Translations under genes and position numbers: made by a program
Source: FEB-10 sp963710645
Lineage (GTDB): Bacteria; Acidobacteriota; Thermoanaerobaculia; Thermoanaerobaculales; Sulfomarinibacteraceae
Direction of reading: 5' to 3'
NCBI GenBank assembly: GCA_963710645.1
Contig: CAVQBD010000003.1
Coordinates: forward strand, 124,001-188,000
Length of the DNA: 64,000 nucleotides
Shown: piece by piece, positions 26,933-36,358 of the stretch
Layout: every line of letters begins with the position of its first letter
Position numbering within the stretch: position 1 is the stretch's first letter
The notes under the pieces: generated by a model
Database searches by the model: none
The model's input: the letters and a program-made list of their open reading frames with translations, nothing else
What the model was told of the DNA's origin: nothing

Positions 26933-27519
26933 AGCTTCTCCAACACACGGGCCGAGAACCGGGAAGCGTCGGACACGTTGTCCCACATCGTCTCGTGGAG
27001 TTGGGGTATGACCACCTGCCGAATCAGCAGATTCGGGGCATCCAGACTGGCCACGCCGATCTCCACCGCGGCCTCGACGTCGGCCACCAACCCCGAGAAC
27101 AGGACGATGCCCTTGCCGCCGAGACCGTCGGCAAGCCGCACCTCCACAAGCCGAACGTCCGCCCCCTTGACTCCGGCATCCGCCGCCCGGATCACCGAGG
27201 CGACCGTGGCGGTCTCCACGACGCCCAGGGCGTCACGCACATCCGGCACCCGGCCGCCCGCGATCGCCGACACCACTTCGGGGTGGACGTGAGGCAGAAA
27301 AACCCGGTCGAGCACCGCATCGGCGCCCACCTCGAGCCCGGCGGCAAACGACTCCTCCACGTCCGCCACCGAACCGCCGATGAGCACCAGGTATCGCCCG
27401 GGCTGAACCGTGCCGACCTTGAGCAGGTCGATCTGGGCCCGCTTGACCATGGCGTCGGCGGCCTCGATGCCGGCCGCGATGCTCTCGAAGTCGATCAGTG
27501 CCAGAGCAGGTTCATTCAT
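26929..27519 (-). CDS. Tandem-domain microcompartment shell protein (BMC-T)
   Basis: The 196 residues contain two BMC folds. The first (ALALIDFESIAAGIEAADAM ... QIDLLKVGTVQPGRYLVLIGG) and the second (ALGVVETATVASVIRAADAG ... LADGLGGKGIVLFSG) each have the shell-protein helix-strand pattern. Such proteins form trimers shaped like hexamers and often have a gated central pore. No cysteine is near the pore loop, so an Fe-S pore as in PduT is unlikely. It lies between the aldehyde dehydrogenase and a pentamer gene. Confidence 0.88.
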   Translation of the reverse strand: MNEPALALIDFESIAAGIEAADAMVKRAQIDLLKVGTVQPGRYLVLIGGSVADVEESFAAGLEVGADAVLDRVFLPHVHPEVVSAIAGGRVPDVRDALGVVETATVASVIRAADAGVKGADVRLVEVRLADGLGGKGIVLFSGLVADVEAAVEIGVASLDAPNLLIRQVVIPQLHETMWDNVSDASRFSARVLEKL

Positions 27520-27542
27520 GTGGCTGTGCCTGTCACCCTTCG

Positions 27543-29006
27543 TTACACGATTCTGAAGCTGTCCTTGAGCACGCAGCGCCGGATCCGGCTGAAACTCACG
27601 GGGTTGGTCAGCCCCTCGCCCGTGGGACTCGCGATGGTAAAGGAGCTGAATCCCTCACCACCGTACCCCAGACCGTCGTAGGAAACGCCGTTTTTGACAA
27701 AGATGCTGCAGTCCATCTCGCGCGCCATTTGGCTCAGATTGTCCAGATTCTTGGAGTGCATGACCGCGGTATGGCGGAAGCCATGCTCAGCCGCCTTGGC
27801 GAGGGCGATGGCCTCCGAGGCGTCACGCACTCTGGCGATCGGCAGTATGGGCATCATCTGCTCGGTCAGTATCAGCGGATCATCGGGTCCAACCTCCGCC
27901 ACCACGAGCCGAACCTCTTCGCCCACCTCGATGCCGATGGCCGACAAAAGAACCGCGGCGTTCTTGCCGATGAACTCCGGGTTCATGCTGCCGTGTTCCC
28001 CCGGTTCCGGTCGATCCTTGAAGATCTTCGTCTTCAGTCGTGCCAACTGCTCGCCATCGATCTCGTAGGCGCCGTGAGCACGCATCGCCCGCTTGAGCTC
28101 ATCGACGATGGCGGACACCGCGAAGACTTCCTTCTCGTCGGTGCAGATGATGTTGTTGTCAAAGGACGCACCGCGAACAATGTCGCGGCCGGCCTGTTCC
28201 AGATCGGCGGTGGAGTCCACCACCACCGGTGGATTCCCCGGTCCGGCGCAAATCGCCCGTTTGCCACTGGCCATGGCAGCCTTCACCACACCCGCCCCGC
28301 CGGTCACAACCAGCAGGTTCACGTCCGGATGCCCCATCAACCCCTGCGCGGTGTCGATGGTCGGATGAGCCACGGCACACACCAGATTCTCCGGACCACC
28401 CGCCTCCACGATGGCGTCGTTGACCAGACCGACCGTCCGATTCGAGCATTCCCGGGCACCGGGGTGGGCGTTGAACACCACCGCGTTGCCGGCCGCCACC
28501 ATGCTGATGGCGTTGCACACCACGGTGGAAATGGGATTGGTGCTCGGGATGATCGAACCGATAACTCCGTAGGGCGCGTACTCAACCACCGTGAGGCCGC
28601 CGTCGCCGCTCCAGGCTCCGGTGTCGAGGAACTCGGTGCCGGGTGCCTTGTTGGCGTTGAGAAGAACCTTCTCCACCTTGTCCTCATAGCGCCCCATTCC
28701 GGTCTCTGACCACGCCTCCCAAGCCAGGGGTTGGGCGTTCTCCCGCATGGCCCGCCGAATATGGGCGATCATCCGCTCGCGCACCGACAACGGCAGATCG
28801 AGAAGTCGGCGGTGAGCCTGCCGGGCGGCCGCCACCGCGCCGTCCACATCATCGTGCAGGGCGTCTCCATGCCGACTCGCGGCCGCCGGTCCGGGGCTCG
28901 GTGCGGGGGCGCCGGGCTCCGGTTTCGGCCCGTGCCCGACCCGCTGCCCCTGGCGCAACTCCGACATCACCCGCTGGACGACCGCGTCGATCTCGGCCGG
29001 GTTCAT
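27543..29006 (-). CDS. CoA-acylating aldehyde dehydrogenase of the microcompartment (PduP/EutE-like)
   Basis: The N-terminus MNPAEIDAVVQRVMSELRQG is a short amphipathic helix followed by a P/G/A-rich linker, the form of an encapsulation peptide. The dehydrogenase domain has APYGVIGSIIPSTNP, HPGARECSN and the catalytic cysteine in NNIICTDEKE. The family oxidises the pathway aldehyde to acyl-CoA with NAD inside the shell. With DeoC beside it the aldehyde is probably acetaldehyde from a deoxy-sugar phosphate. No phosphotransacylase (PduL) or alcohol dehydrogenase for CoA/NAD recycling is in the operon. Confidence 0.92.
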   Translation of the reverse strand: MNPAEIDAVVQRVMSELRQGQRVGHGPKPEPGAPAPSPGPAAASRHGDALHDDVDGAVAAARQAHRRLLDLPLSVRERMIAHIRRAMRENAQPLAWEAWSETGMGRYEDKVEKVLLNANKAPGTEFLDTGAWSGDGGLTVVEYAPYGVIGSIIPSTNPISTVVCNAISMVAAGNAVVFNAHPGARECSNRTVGLVNDAIVEAGGPENLVCAVAHPTIDTAQGLMGHPDVNLLVVTGGAGVVKAAMASGKRAICAGPGNPPVVVDSTADLEQAGRDIVRGASFDNNIICTDEKEVFAVSAIVDELKRAMRAHGAYEIDGEQLARLKTKIFKDRPEPGEHGSMNPEFIGKNAAVLLSAIGIEVGEEVRLVVAEVGPDDPLILTEQMMPILPIARVRDASEAIALAKAAEHGFRHTAVMHSKNLDNLSQMAREMDCSIFVKNGVSYDGLGYGGEGFSSFTIASPTGEGLTNPVSFSRIRRCVLKDSFRIV

Positions 29007-29008
29007 CC

Positions 29009-29308
29009 TCAGCCGTCCCTGGTCTTGTCGTAGGTCACCTTGCCGCCCACCTCGAGGGTGTCGACGATGGCCATGACCACCCCGTCACATGGGCGTTTGT
29101 CGGTCATCTCGGTCTGACGGGCCGAACTTCCCGTGGCGTAGAGCACCACATCCCCTACCCCGGCCCCCACCGCATCCGCTGCCACCCGGTACCCCCCGGT
29201 CTCTGTCGCTTCAGCATCGAGCTGCTTCAGGATCAGAAACTTCAGGCCCTCGAGGGTGGCCTCCTTGCGGCTGGCCACAACCGTTCCAACGACTCGTCCC
29301 AACAGCAT
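29009..29308 (-). CDS. Microcompartment pentamer vertex protein (EutN/CcmL, BMC-P), third paralogue
   Basis: MLLGRVVGTVVASRKEATLEG begins the EutN/CcmL fold. FLILKQLD, GVGDVVLYATGSSARQTE and VMAIVDTLEV complete it. Family length (99 residues) is typical. It is two bases ahead of the aldehyde dehydrogenase start and shares the operon. Its sequence is distinct from the other two pentamer proteins, so it is an old duplication. Confidence 0.9.
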   Translation of the reverse strand: MLLGRVVGTVVASRKEATLEGLKFLILKQLDAEATETGGYRVAADAVGAGVGDVVLYATGSSARQTEMTDKRPCDGVVMAIVDTLEVGGKVTYDKTRDG

Positions 29309-29338
29309 CGGCGGCTCCGTTCTCCCCAGTCCAACACG

Positions 29339-29662
<324 letters not shown>

Positions 29663-29707
29663 CGAATCCTCCCGTTATTGAACGGATGTGTCTCCGTTGA
29701 TTCCCAT

Positions 29708-30346
29708 TCAATTTCGCCGACCGGATGCCTGTTCGCGGCCACCCACACCCTCGATGGCGGCCACGGCCGCACCGTAGCCGGCCATGATGTCTCGTTCCTC
29801 GCCTCCAAGGTACACGCGCCCGAAGCTTCCGAAGGCCCTTACGTCCAAAATATTGATATTGGCGGCCTTCTCCGCCTCGTTCGCGGCCAGCGCCGCATAA
29901 CCGGCGGGCTCCACCTCGAGCACGTAAAGGGTCTGCCCGGCCAGCAGCATGTGGCCGAACCGCATCCGGTTCACCAGCTGCACCTGGTGGGCATCCACGT
30001 GGCGGATGATCTGGCTCGATACCACCTTGGGCTTGATACGATCCGCCTCGGTGACCCCGAGGGCAGCCAGAATGGCGTCGCCGGCCGCTCGCACCTCCGC
30101 CTGGTCTTCGTGGTGCACCTCGAGCAGACCGTACAACCTCTCCACCACCTGCATCCCCGGCCGGACCCTGGTGGCTTTGAGGGCGATATCAGTCATTCTA
30201 TTGATCTCGATCCCAGGCGAGATTTCGATCCAGAGCGAGGTATCTCCGGGCAACGGCAGAAAGCCCTTGGCCACGGTGCCGAGGTAGGCTGCGTGCTGGG
30301 GTTGCAGATTGTCCAGGTACACGTAGGACCGCAGGTCAACGGACAT
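29708..30346 (-). CDS. Tandem-domain microcompartment shell protein (BMC-T, CsoS1D/Haliangium BMC-T-like)
   Basis: The 212 residues start SVDLRSYVYLDNLQPQHAAY and contain two circularly permuted BMC folds, joined near residue 105. The pattern LGTVAKGFLPLPGDTSLWIE and MQVVERLYGLLEVHHEDQ is like the gated trimers of carboxysome CsoS1D and of the Haliangium microcompartment. These can stack as dimers of trimers to form airlock-like pores. It lies directly downstream of DeoC. Confidence 0.9.
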   Translation of the reverse strand: MSVDLRSYVYLDNLQPQHAAYLGTVAKGFLPLPGDTSLWIEISPGIEINRMTDIALKATRVRPGMQVVERLYGLLEVHHEDQAEVRAAGDAILAALGVTEADRIKPKVVSSQIIRHVDAHQVQLVNRMRFGHMLLAGQTLYVLEVEPAGYAALAANEAEKAANINILDVRAFGSFGRVYLGGEERDIMAGYGAAVAAIEGVGGREQASGRRN

Positions 30347-30358
30347 GGATAGGCTCCC

Positions 30359-31216
30359 TCACGACTGATCTCCCTGTACGATTTTGATACTCGCGCTGGC
30401 GCCGATGCGGCTGGCCCCGGCCTCGATCATCCGTTTGGCATCGGCGGTGGTCTTGATGCCACCCGCGGCCTTGACGCCCATCTCGCTGCCCACCACCTGA
30501 CGCATCAAGGCCACGTCTTCGGGTGTCGCACCGCCGGGACCAAAGCCGGTGGAGGTTTTGACGAAATCCGCGCTCGCAACCTTGGCGAGCTGGCACGCCG
30601 CCACCTTTTCCTCATCGGTGAGCAATGCCGCCTCGATGATCACCTTGAGGATCGCTCCGCCAGCGTGGCACGCCCGCGCGATGCTCGCGATGTCGTGTTC
30701 CACGACCTCGTAATCGCGAGACTTGAGCGCCCCCACGTTGATCACCATGTCCACCTCGGTGGCGCCATCACGTACCGCTTTCTGGGTCTCGAAGGTCTTG
30801 GCCTCGGTGGAGGTCGCGCCCAGCGGAAAGCCAACAACTGTGCACACCAGGACGTCGCTGCCTTCCAACAAGTCGGCGCACAGCTTGACGTAGGAGGGGT
30901 TGACGCACACCGATGCGAAGTCGTGCTTTCGCGCCTCGTAGCAGAGTCTCGCAATCTCATCCTGGGTGGCGTCGGCCTTGAGCAGGGTGTGATCGATCAT
31001 ATGGCTCAGCTCGCCGTCCGTGGGCGCCACCCCGAGAGTTGCTGCGATGCGATCCGCACCGGCGCTGACCACCGGCTGCACGCGATGGACGTAGTTGCCC
31101 GTTGACAGCGGCGGCACCGCCTCGGCGTCCCTGTCGCCCTGTTCCTGGACCAGGACCAACACCTGTCGCGTGATCTGCTCGATGATTCTCTCGAGGGCCT
31201 GATCGTCCAGTTTCAT
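30359..31216 (-). CDS. deoC: Deoxyribose-phosphate aldolase with encapsulation-type N-terminus
   Basis: Residues about 65-285 are a DeoC TIM barrel: MIDHTLLKADAT, the catalytic lysine region in GGAILKVIIEAALLT, and the Schiff-base lysine in ADFVKTSTGFGPGGAT. The enzyme splits 2-deoxyribose 5-phosphate to acetaldehyde and glyceraldehyde 3-phosphate. A 60-residue extension with an amphipathic helix (LERIIEQITRQVLVLVQEQ) precedes it and probably targets the enzyme into the shell. The start overlaps the RpiB stop (ATGA type, 31213-31216). It supplies the aldehyde for the dehydrogenase at 27543. Confidence 0.93.
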   Translation of the reverse strand: MKLDDQALERIIEQITRQVLVLVQEQGDRDAEAVPPLSTGNYVHRVQPVVSAGADRIAATLGVAPTDGELSHMIDHTLLKADATQDEIARLCYEARKHDFASVCVNPSYVKLCADLLEGSDVLVCTVVGFPLGATSTEAKTFETQKAVRDGATEVDMVINVGALKSRDYEVVEHDIASIARACHAGGAILKVIIEAALLTDEEKVAACQLAKVASADFVKTSTGFGPGGATPEDVALMRQVVGSEMGVKAAGGIKTTADAKRMIEAGASRIGASASIKIVQGDQS

Positions 31217-31959
31217 CGACCCGGTCCCCCGGCTCTGCGGCCGCTGGGGTTCTCCATATCCATGATCTTATCGACCCTTCGTTTGTGGCGCCCTCCGCCC
31301 GCCGGCGTCTCGAGCCAGGTGGAAACAAGCTGCCGCGCGAGGCTCGGGCCGATGAGTCCGGCTCCCAGGGTCAGGACGTTGGCATGATTGTGCTCCCGGC
31401 TGTTGACGGCGGTGGCTTCGTCGTAACACATCGCCGCCCGCACACCGGGCACCTTGTTCGCCGCCATGCACGAGCCGATGCCGGCGCCGTCCACTAAAAT
31501 TCCCCGCCACGCCCGACCGTCGGCCACCAGTCGACCGACAGCCAACGCGATGTCGGGGTAATCCACCGCCTCCGGTCCCTTTGTGCCACAGTCCATCGCG
31601 GTGTACCCTAATCGGCCCACGTGTTCGACCAGGAGGTCCTTGAGCTGGTAGCCACCATGGTCGGCTCCCAAGGCCACGATTCGATGCGCCTCACTCCCTG
31701 CGGGGATCATCGGGCTCTCGGACGATTCCCCAAACCCATCCTCCACGATCTGGACCTTGCGTTCCATGGCGGCCTGGCGGGCCAACGGCGTCACCATACG
31801 AGCGTCCGACACCTTCAGGGTGCCGCCGGCCGGTACCGCCTGGACATCCGCAGCCGTGACGAGGCTCCGGCCGGAGGAGGCCGCAGCCTTGTCCTGGAGG
31901 CCCACCGTGCGGTAGACCACCCGGCGCACGAGCTGTCGGATCCTTTCCTCGTCGGTCAT
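31213..31959 (-). CDS. rpiB: Ribose-5-phosphate isomerase B-like protein with N-terminal extension
   Basis: Residues about 90-235 are RpiB/LacAB: VALGADHGGYQLKDLL, DCGTKGPEAVDYPD, the GAGIGSCMAANKVPG phosphate loop with its cysteine, and REHNHANVLTLGA. The first 90 residues (TDEERIRQLVRRVVYRTVGL, then a segment like SDARMVTPLARQAA) resemble the tail domains found on microcompartment enzymes and may direct encapsulation. It starts the operon. Together with DeoC and the aldehyde dehydrogenase it marks the sugar-phosphate-utilising class of microcompartments. Confidence 0.88.
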   Translation of the reverse strand: MTDEERIRQLVRRVVYRTVGLQDKAAASSGRSLVTAADVQAVPAGGTLKVSDARMVTPLARQAAMERKVQIVEDGFGESSESPMIPAGSEAHRIVALGADHGGYQLKDLLVEHVGRLGYTAMDCGTKGPEAVDYPDIALAVGRLVADGRAWRGILVDGAGIGSCMAANKVPGVRAAMCYDEATAVNSREHNHANVLTLGAGLIGPSLARQLVSTWLETPAGGGRHKRRVDKIMDMENPSGRRAGGPGR

Positions 31960-32083
31960 TGATTACCTCGACCCCGGATCGGGGGACCACAGTTCCGGAT
32001 TGACTGAGTTCTCTCCGCTGTCCCGATTATGGCCGTGCACCGCGACCGATTCAAGCACGCTTGGGGAATGACGAGGTTTCCGG

Positions 32084-32386
32084 TCACTCTCGACCGTAGT
32101 AGTCGACTTTGCAGCCGCAGCCGTCCCACATCCGATCGTAGGTGTCCAGGCGCTCCTCCACCAGCCGTTGTGCGTCCTGAAGCGACGACAGGGCCCGGAT
32201 CAGGATGACATTCTTCGGCGTCTGCTCCTGAACCGCCACCACACCGTCCACCGACACGATCCGTATCGTTCCGCTGATCTTGGTGTCGTCTTCGCGCACG
32301 ACTTCTCCCGCTGCAAGGAGAACGTTGAGTTCGCCGGCGGTCAACTCCACGATCGCACCGCCGGAGAGTCGTTGGTTCCAGTCCAT
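32084..32386 (-). CDS. Conserved hypothetical protein, 100 residues
   Basis: The ATG at 32386 has a GGAGGAG site six bases ahead and lies inside a longer open frame whose upstream part overlaps the start of the divergent hydrolase gene. The product opens MDWNQRLSGGAIVELTAGEL, then has mixed beta strands and a helical end with a CGC motif (DGCGCKVDYYGRE). No family is recognised. It lies 124 bases upstream of the RpiB gene on the same strand and could be the first gene of the microcompartment unit, though this is not shown by the sequence. Confidence 0.55.
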   Translation of the reverse strand: MDWNQRLSGGAIVELTAGELNVLLAAGEVVREDDTKISGTIRIVSVDGVVAVQEQTPKNVILIRALSSLQDAQRLVEERLDTYDRMWDGCGCKVDYYGRE

Positions 32387-32483
32387 CGCGCAACTCCTCC
32401 AACCGGTAGTTCTCACCGGCACCATACCCCACGCCGATGAGGTCGGCGAGTCGAGCCCGGGGTTCGAGGTAGTATGGGGACAC

Positions 32484-33281
32484 ATGCCCATCATCGAACG
32501 TCCGAACGCCTCCGTCGCCTACGACATCGTGGGCAGCGGCCCCACGGTGCTTCTGGGCCACAGTCTCTTCTGCACCCGGTCCATGTGGGACGGCGTGATT
32601 CGTAGTCTCTGTGACGAGTATCGATTCATCAACGTCGAACTCCGCGGTCACCGGGACTCCACCGCATCCGGCCCATTCACTCTCAACGATCTGGTGGACG
32701 ACTGGCTCGCCATTCTGAACAGGGAATCGGTCGAACAGGTCATCCTCTGCGGTCTTTCGACCGGCGGAATGACCGCCATGCGATTCGCGCTACGCGCACC
32801 GGAGAGGACGCTCGGACTTGCGTTGCTCGACACAAGCGCCGACCCCGAGCCACTGTTGAATCGAATCAAGAACTCGTTTCTCGCCTTTCTCTATCTCAGG
32901 CTGAATTTCCTCCCGGAAAAGGCCTTGTTGGAGGTCATGTTCGACCCCGACACGCTCGAGGGCAGGCCGGATATGATCCGGTCCTTCCTTGATGACTTTC
33001 GGCGGTTCCACAAAAAAGACATCCACCGCGCAATGCGGGCCGTTTTCGGACGGGACGCTCTCGACATGACCCCCATCGACCTTCCCACGTTGGTCATCGT
33101 CGGCGAACACGACCGCGCAACCCCTTTCCCATGCGCGCGCACCATCGCCCACCGCATCGCCGGGGCACGGCTCGAAACCGTGCGCAACGCCGGCCACCTC
33201 ACGACGATGGAACAGCCCGAGGCGGTGGCCGATCTACTGCGTCCGTTTTTTGCCTCCTGTCGCACGAATATTCAGCCATGA
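32484..33281 (+). CDS. Alpha/beta hydrolase
   Basis: The ATG at 32484 gives the usual short N-terminus MPIIERPNASVAYDIVGSGP. The fold's landmarks are present: the oxyanion loop VLLGHSLF, the nucleophile elbow LCGLSTGGM, the acid in VIVGEHDRATP and the histidine in NAGHLTTMEQP. The catalytic triad Ser-Asp-His is therefore complete. Related enzymes are 3-oxoadipate enol-lactonase-like esterases; the substrate cannot be inferred. Its stop overlaps the methyltransferase start (ATGA). Confidence 0.88.
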   Translation: MPIIERPNASVAYDIVGSGPTVLLGHSLFCTRSMWDGVIRSLCDEYRFINVELRGHRDSTASGPFTLNDLVDDWLAILNRESVEQVILCGLSTGGMTAMRFALRAPERTLGLALLDTSADPEPLLNRIKNSFLAFLYLRLNFLPEKALLEVMFDPDTLEGRPDMIRSFLDDFRRFHKKDIHRAMRAVFGRDALDMTPIDLPTLVIVGEHDRATPFPCARTIAHRIAGARLETVRNAGHLTTMEQPEAVADLLRPFFASCRTNIQP

Positions 33282-33928
33282 AAAGTGGTCGAACCGTGCG
33301 CAGCCGGATCTACGATGGATTCCTCTACGCCAGGTTCCTTGACCCCGTCCTCACTCCCCTTCACCGGGTCGTTGCCGGATACGTCACACCGGGCAGCACG
33401 GTTCTCGATGTGGGCTGCGGCACCGGCAACCTGTCGATTCTCATGGCTCAACGTGCAGCCGAAGTCGTGGGGGTCGAACTCTCACCCGCCATGGTGGCCT
33501 ACGCTCGCCGGAGAGTGGATTCCGACCAGATGTCCAACGTCACCATAGAGGCCGGCGACGCCGCCGAAGTGCTGTCCAACCATCCCAACGGCGCGTTCGA
33601 ACTGGCGACAATGGTGCTGGCGCTCCACGAGATGCCCACCGAGGCGCGGGGGCCGGTGCTCCACCAGGCGGCCCGTGTCGCTGAGCGGGTCGTCGTGGTG
33701 GATTTTCGGATCCCCCTGCCACGTAACCTGGCAGGTCTGCGCAACAGATTGGCCGAGATGGCGGCCGGTCCTGAGCACTTCCGCGCCTTTCGTGACTTCA
33801 ACCGGCTTGGGGGCGTTTCTGAGATCGCTGCAGCCGCCGGGCTCCAGTGCCACCGCCTGCGCATCTTGGATGGCGGCAGCCTCGAGATCTTCGAGATTCG
33901 GGAGCACCCCCATTCGCAGCCAGAATGA
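33278..33928 (+). CDS. SAM-dependent class I methyltransferase
   Basis: The ATG at 33278 overlaps the hydrolase stop. Motif I is VLDVGCGTGNLSILM, motif II includes VVGVELSPAMVAYARRR, and the acidic loop GDAAEV follows. These place it among Methyltransf_11/25-type enzymes such as UbiE-like or small-molecule methyltransferases. The last third (PEHFRAFRDFNRLGGV) suggests a lipid or quinone-like substrate, as in UbiE-related proteins, but this is weak. Confidence 0.88.
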   Translation: MKSGRTVRSRIYDGFLYARFLDPVLTPLHRVVAGYVTPGSTVLDVGCGTGNLSILMAQRAAEVVGVELSPAMVAYARRRVDSDQMSNVTIEAGDAAEVLSNHPNGAFELATMVLALHEMPTEARGPVLHQAARVAERVVVVDFRIPLPRNLAGLRNRLAEMAAGPEHFRAFRDFNRLGGVSEIAAAAGLQCHRLRILDGGSLEIFEIREHPHSQPE

Positions 33929-33956
33929 TCTGCCGTCCGACATTGTTGAGAAGTTC

Positions 33957-34364
33957 ATGCATGGAAAATCAAAGGCCAAGACACACGCCGAATACATAGC
34001 AGGGGTGGCGGAAAGTCGGCGCGACGACATCCAGCGTCTCCACGATCTGGTGCGTGAGACTGCCCCGGAGCTGGAACCAACCATGGATTTCGGCATGCTG
34101 GGATACGGCCGATACCACTACACCTATGCCAGCGGTCGCGAGGGTGACTGGATGAAGATCGGCATCGCCAACAACAAACGATACATCTCCATGTACTGCT
34201 GTGCGGCTGACGAGCATGGTTATGTGGCGGAGAGGTATCGCGACAGGCTGCCAAGGGCCGACATCGGGAAAAGCTGCGTCAGATTCAAGCGGTTGGCAGA
34301 TCTTGATGAAATGGTCCTCAAGGAGCTGATCCGAGACTGCGCAACGTCCGGCTGGGGTATGTGA
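33957..34364 (+). CDS. DUF1801 family protein
   Basis: The ATG at 33957 gives a 135-residue protein with the YdhG/DUF1801 pattern: a helical opening (YIAGVAESRRDDIQRLHDLV), the LEPTMDFGMLGYG turn, a strand pair KIGIANNKRYISMY, and IGKSCVRFKRLADLD. Members are small single-domain proteins of unknown function related to the frataxin-like SRPBCC-less fold. It is 28 bases after the methyltransferase and probably in the same unit. Confidence 0.78.
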   Translation: MHGKSKAKTHAEYIAGVAESRRDDIQRLHDLVRETAPELEPTMDFGMLGYGRYHYTYASGREGDWMKIGIANNKRYISMYCCAADEHGYVAERYRDRLPRADIGKSCVRFKRLADLDEMVLKELIRDCATSGWGM

Positions 34365-34539
34365 TCCGCCTCGGCGTCCTGATCTCCTCGCTGGAGCTCC
34401 CCTGGTCTATATGATCAAATTTCGCTTGAGCACATGTAAACACTTCCAAATATCGATAACCTCCCCTATGATGAGATGATTACGACGAGCAACTACGGGG
34501 CACCCCCCGCGTGAATTGAAAAATAGAAGGAACGGGCAT

Positions 34540-36003
34540 TTGTCACAACCTCGTGAAACGCACCGATCCGACGATTGGCTCGTCGACTCCAACCGATACC
34601 GAAAGGTCCCGGCGCTCAAACTCACCGATGGCTCCCGGGTCGCCGTCATCGGCGGCGGTCCCGCCGGTTCGCTCTTTGCCCACTTCCTCCTCTCCATGGC
34701 GAAGCTGACCGATTTGGACCTCGAAGTGGATCTCTACGAACCACGTGACTTCATCGATGACACGCGTTCACCCTGCAACATGTGCGGCGGCATCATCTCC
34801 GAGACCCTGGTCCAAAACCTGGCGGCCGACGGCATCAACCTGCCGCCCGGAGTGGTCCAACGGGGCATCGAGTCCTACGTCCTCCACATCAACGGCCAGC
34901 GGGTCCGCATCAACACCCCGGTCCAGGAGAAACGAATCGCCTCGGTCTATCGGGGAATGGGGCCGCGCAACCTCGCCCCCGAGTTGAAGACGTGGGCCAG
35001 TTTCGACGGCCACCTCCAGAAGCTCGCCATCGATATGGGGGCTCGGCCTGTCCGGCAGAAGGTCACCGCGGTGGACTGGATCGACGGACTGCCGCAGATC
35101 AGCGTCAAGGGCGCAGATCCGCAGGGCTACGAGCTGGTGGCCGTGGCCACCGGCGTCAACTCTCCCGCTCTCAAACTGTTCCAGGACGACCCGGTCAACT
35201 ACGAGCTGCCGAAGACCACGAAGACCTTTATCCGGGAGTACCATCTCGGGGAGGCGGCCATCGAAAATCGCCTCGGCGACGCGATGCACGTCTTCCTCCT
35301 CGACCTTCCCGGGATCGAGTTCGCGGCGATCATTCCCAAACTCAACTGCGCTACGGTCTGTCTTCTTGGGGACGACATCGACAAGAATGTGTTCGACGAA
35401 TTCCTGGATTCTCCAGAGGTCCAATGCTGTCTCCCGCCCCGGGAGAAATTGGACGACATGGCGTGCAACTGCTCGCCCCATATGAATGTGCGAGGAGCCG
35501 AAAAGCCATACGGCGATCGCATCGTCTTCGTGGGCGACAGCGGCGTCACCAGGCTCTTCAAAGACGGCATCGGCGCGGCATACAGAACGGCCAAGGCCGC
35601 AGCCAGGACCGCGGTGTTCTCAGGGGTTGGCGTCGAAGACTTCGAGCGGAACTTCATGCCTACCTGCCGCGCGATTCAGGCCGACAACCGCATCGGCCGA
35701 CTCGTCTTCGGTATCACCGGTCTGATCCAGAAACGCCATTTTGCCCGGCAAGCGGTGCTCAGAATGGTGGCCGCCGAACAGAGCGACCCCAATCGGAAGC
35801 TCCGTATGTCCACCGTCATGTGGGACATGTTCACCGGTAGCGCAACCTACCGGGAGATCTTCGTAAGAACGCTGTCGCCGGGGTTCCTGACCCGATTCAC
35901 CGCAGCCAACATGGCTTCGATTCTCAGGCTGCCATCATCGCCGGTCATCGCCGGACCGCTGGCGGAGAGCGACACCGTGGGAGGGACCATTGGCCAAGGG
36001 TGA
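34540..36003 (+). CDS. FAD-dependent oxidoreductase, geranylgeranyl-reductase-like
   Basis: No ATG is in a good place. The TTG at 34540, preceded by AGAAGGA, is preferred; another TTG at 34516 is possible. The FAD-binding motif is VAVIGGGPAGSLFAHFLL near residue 35. A C-x2-C pair follows in PCNMCGG, then a GDSGVTRLFKDGIGAAYRTA motif that is the second FAD contact typical of geranylgeranyl reductases and flavin hydroxylases. The protein could reduce isoprenoid chains or act on quinone precursors. The C-terminal 90 residues are partly hydrophobic and may touch the membrane. It overlaps the downstream cNMP-domain gene by 14 bases. Confidence 0.8.
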   Translation: MSQPRETHRSDDWLVDSNRYRKVPALKLTDGSRVAVIGGGPAGSLFAHFLLSMAKLTDLDLEVDLYEPRDFIDDTRSPCNMCGGIISETLVQNLAADGINLPPGVVQRGIESYVLHINGQRVRINTPVQEKRIASVYRGMGPRNLAPELKTWASFDGHLQKLAIDMGARPVRQKVTAVDWIDGLPQISVKGADPQGYELVAVATGVNSPALKLFQDDPVNYELPKTTKTFIREYHLGEAAIENRLGDAMHVFLLDLPGIEFAAIIPKLNCATVCLLGDDIDKNVFDEFLDSPEVQCCLPPREKLDDMACNCSPHMNVRGAEKPYGDRIVFVGDSGVTRLFKDGIGAAYRTAKAAARTAVFSGVGVEDFERNFMPTCRAIQADNRIGRLVFGITGLIQKRHFARQAVLRMVAAEQSDPNRKLRMSTVMWDMFTGSATYREIFVRTLSPGFLTRFTAANMASILRLPSSPVIAGPLAESDTVGGTIGQG

Positions 36004-36358
36004 TCTGGGCAAGCGATACCAGGACGGAGAAAATCTCTGCCGCGAAGGGGACCCGGGCGAGCACATGTTCGTCATTCAACAGGGACAGGTGGAGGTCATC
36101 GTTCGGCACGACGGCCGGGAGACCTCCCTTGCCGTGCTTGGACCCGGCAGCATCATCGGCGAAATGGCCATCTTCGAGCGCGAACCGAGATCGGCCACCG
36201 TCCGGGCCAGGGGCGAGGTACTGGCCCTCACCGTCGACAAGAAAAATCTCCTCAGACGGGTCGCCGAGGACCCCACCCTGGCGTTCCGGCTCATCCAGAC
36301 CCTGTCGGGCAGGGTCCGAGAACTCAATCGCGCTCTGGTTCGGCAGGGCGCCGGCTGA
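35990..36358 (+). CDS. Stand-alone cyclic-nucleotide-binding domain protein
   Basis: A TTG start at 35990 lies inside the end of the FAD-reductase gene. The 122 residues are one cNMP-binding (CAP_ED) domain: GENLCREGDPGEHMFVIQQG, the phosphate-binding cassette PGSIIGEMAIFEREPRSATV with the key Glu and Arg, and a final helix. There is no DNA-binding or enzymatic domain, so it is not a transcription factor by itself. It probably senses a nucleotide or serves as a subunit of the preceding reductase. Its 3' end overlaps a convergent gene by 35 bases. Confidence 0.85.
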   Translation: MAKGDLGKRYQDGENLCREGDPGEHMFVIQQGQVEVIVRHDGRETSLAVLGPGSIIGEMAIFEREPRSATVRARGEVLALTVDKKNLLRRVAEDPTLAFRLIQTLSGRVRELNRALVRQGAG

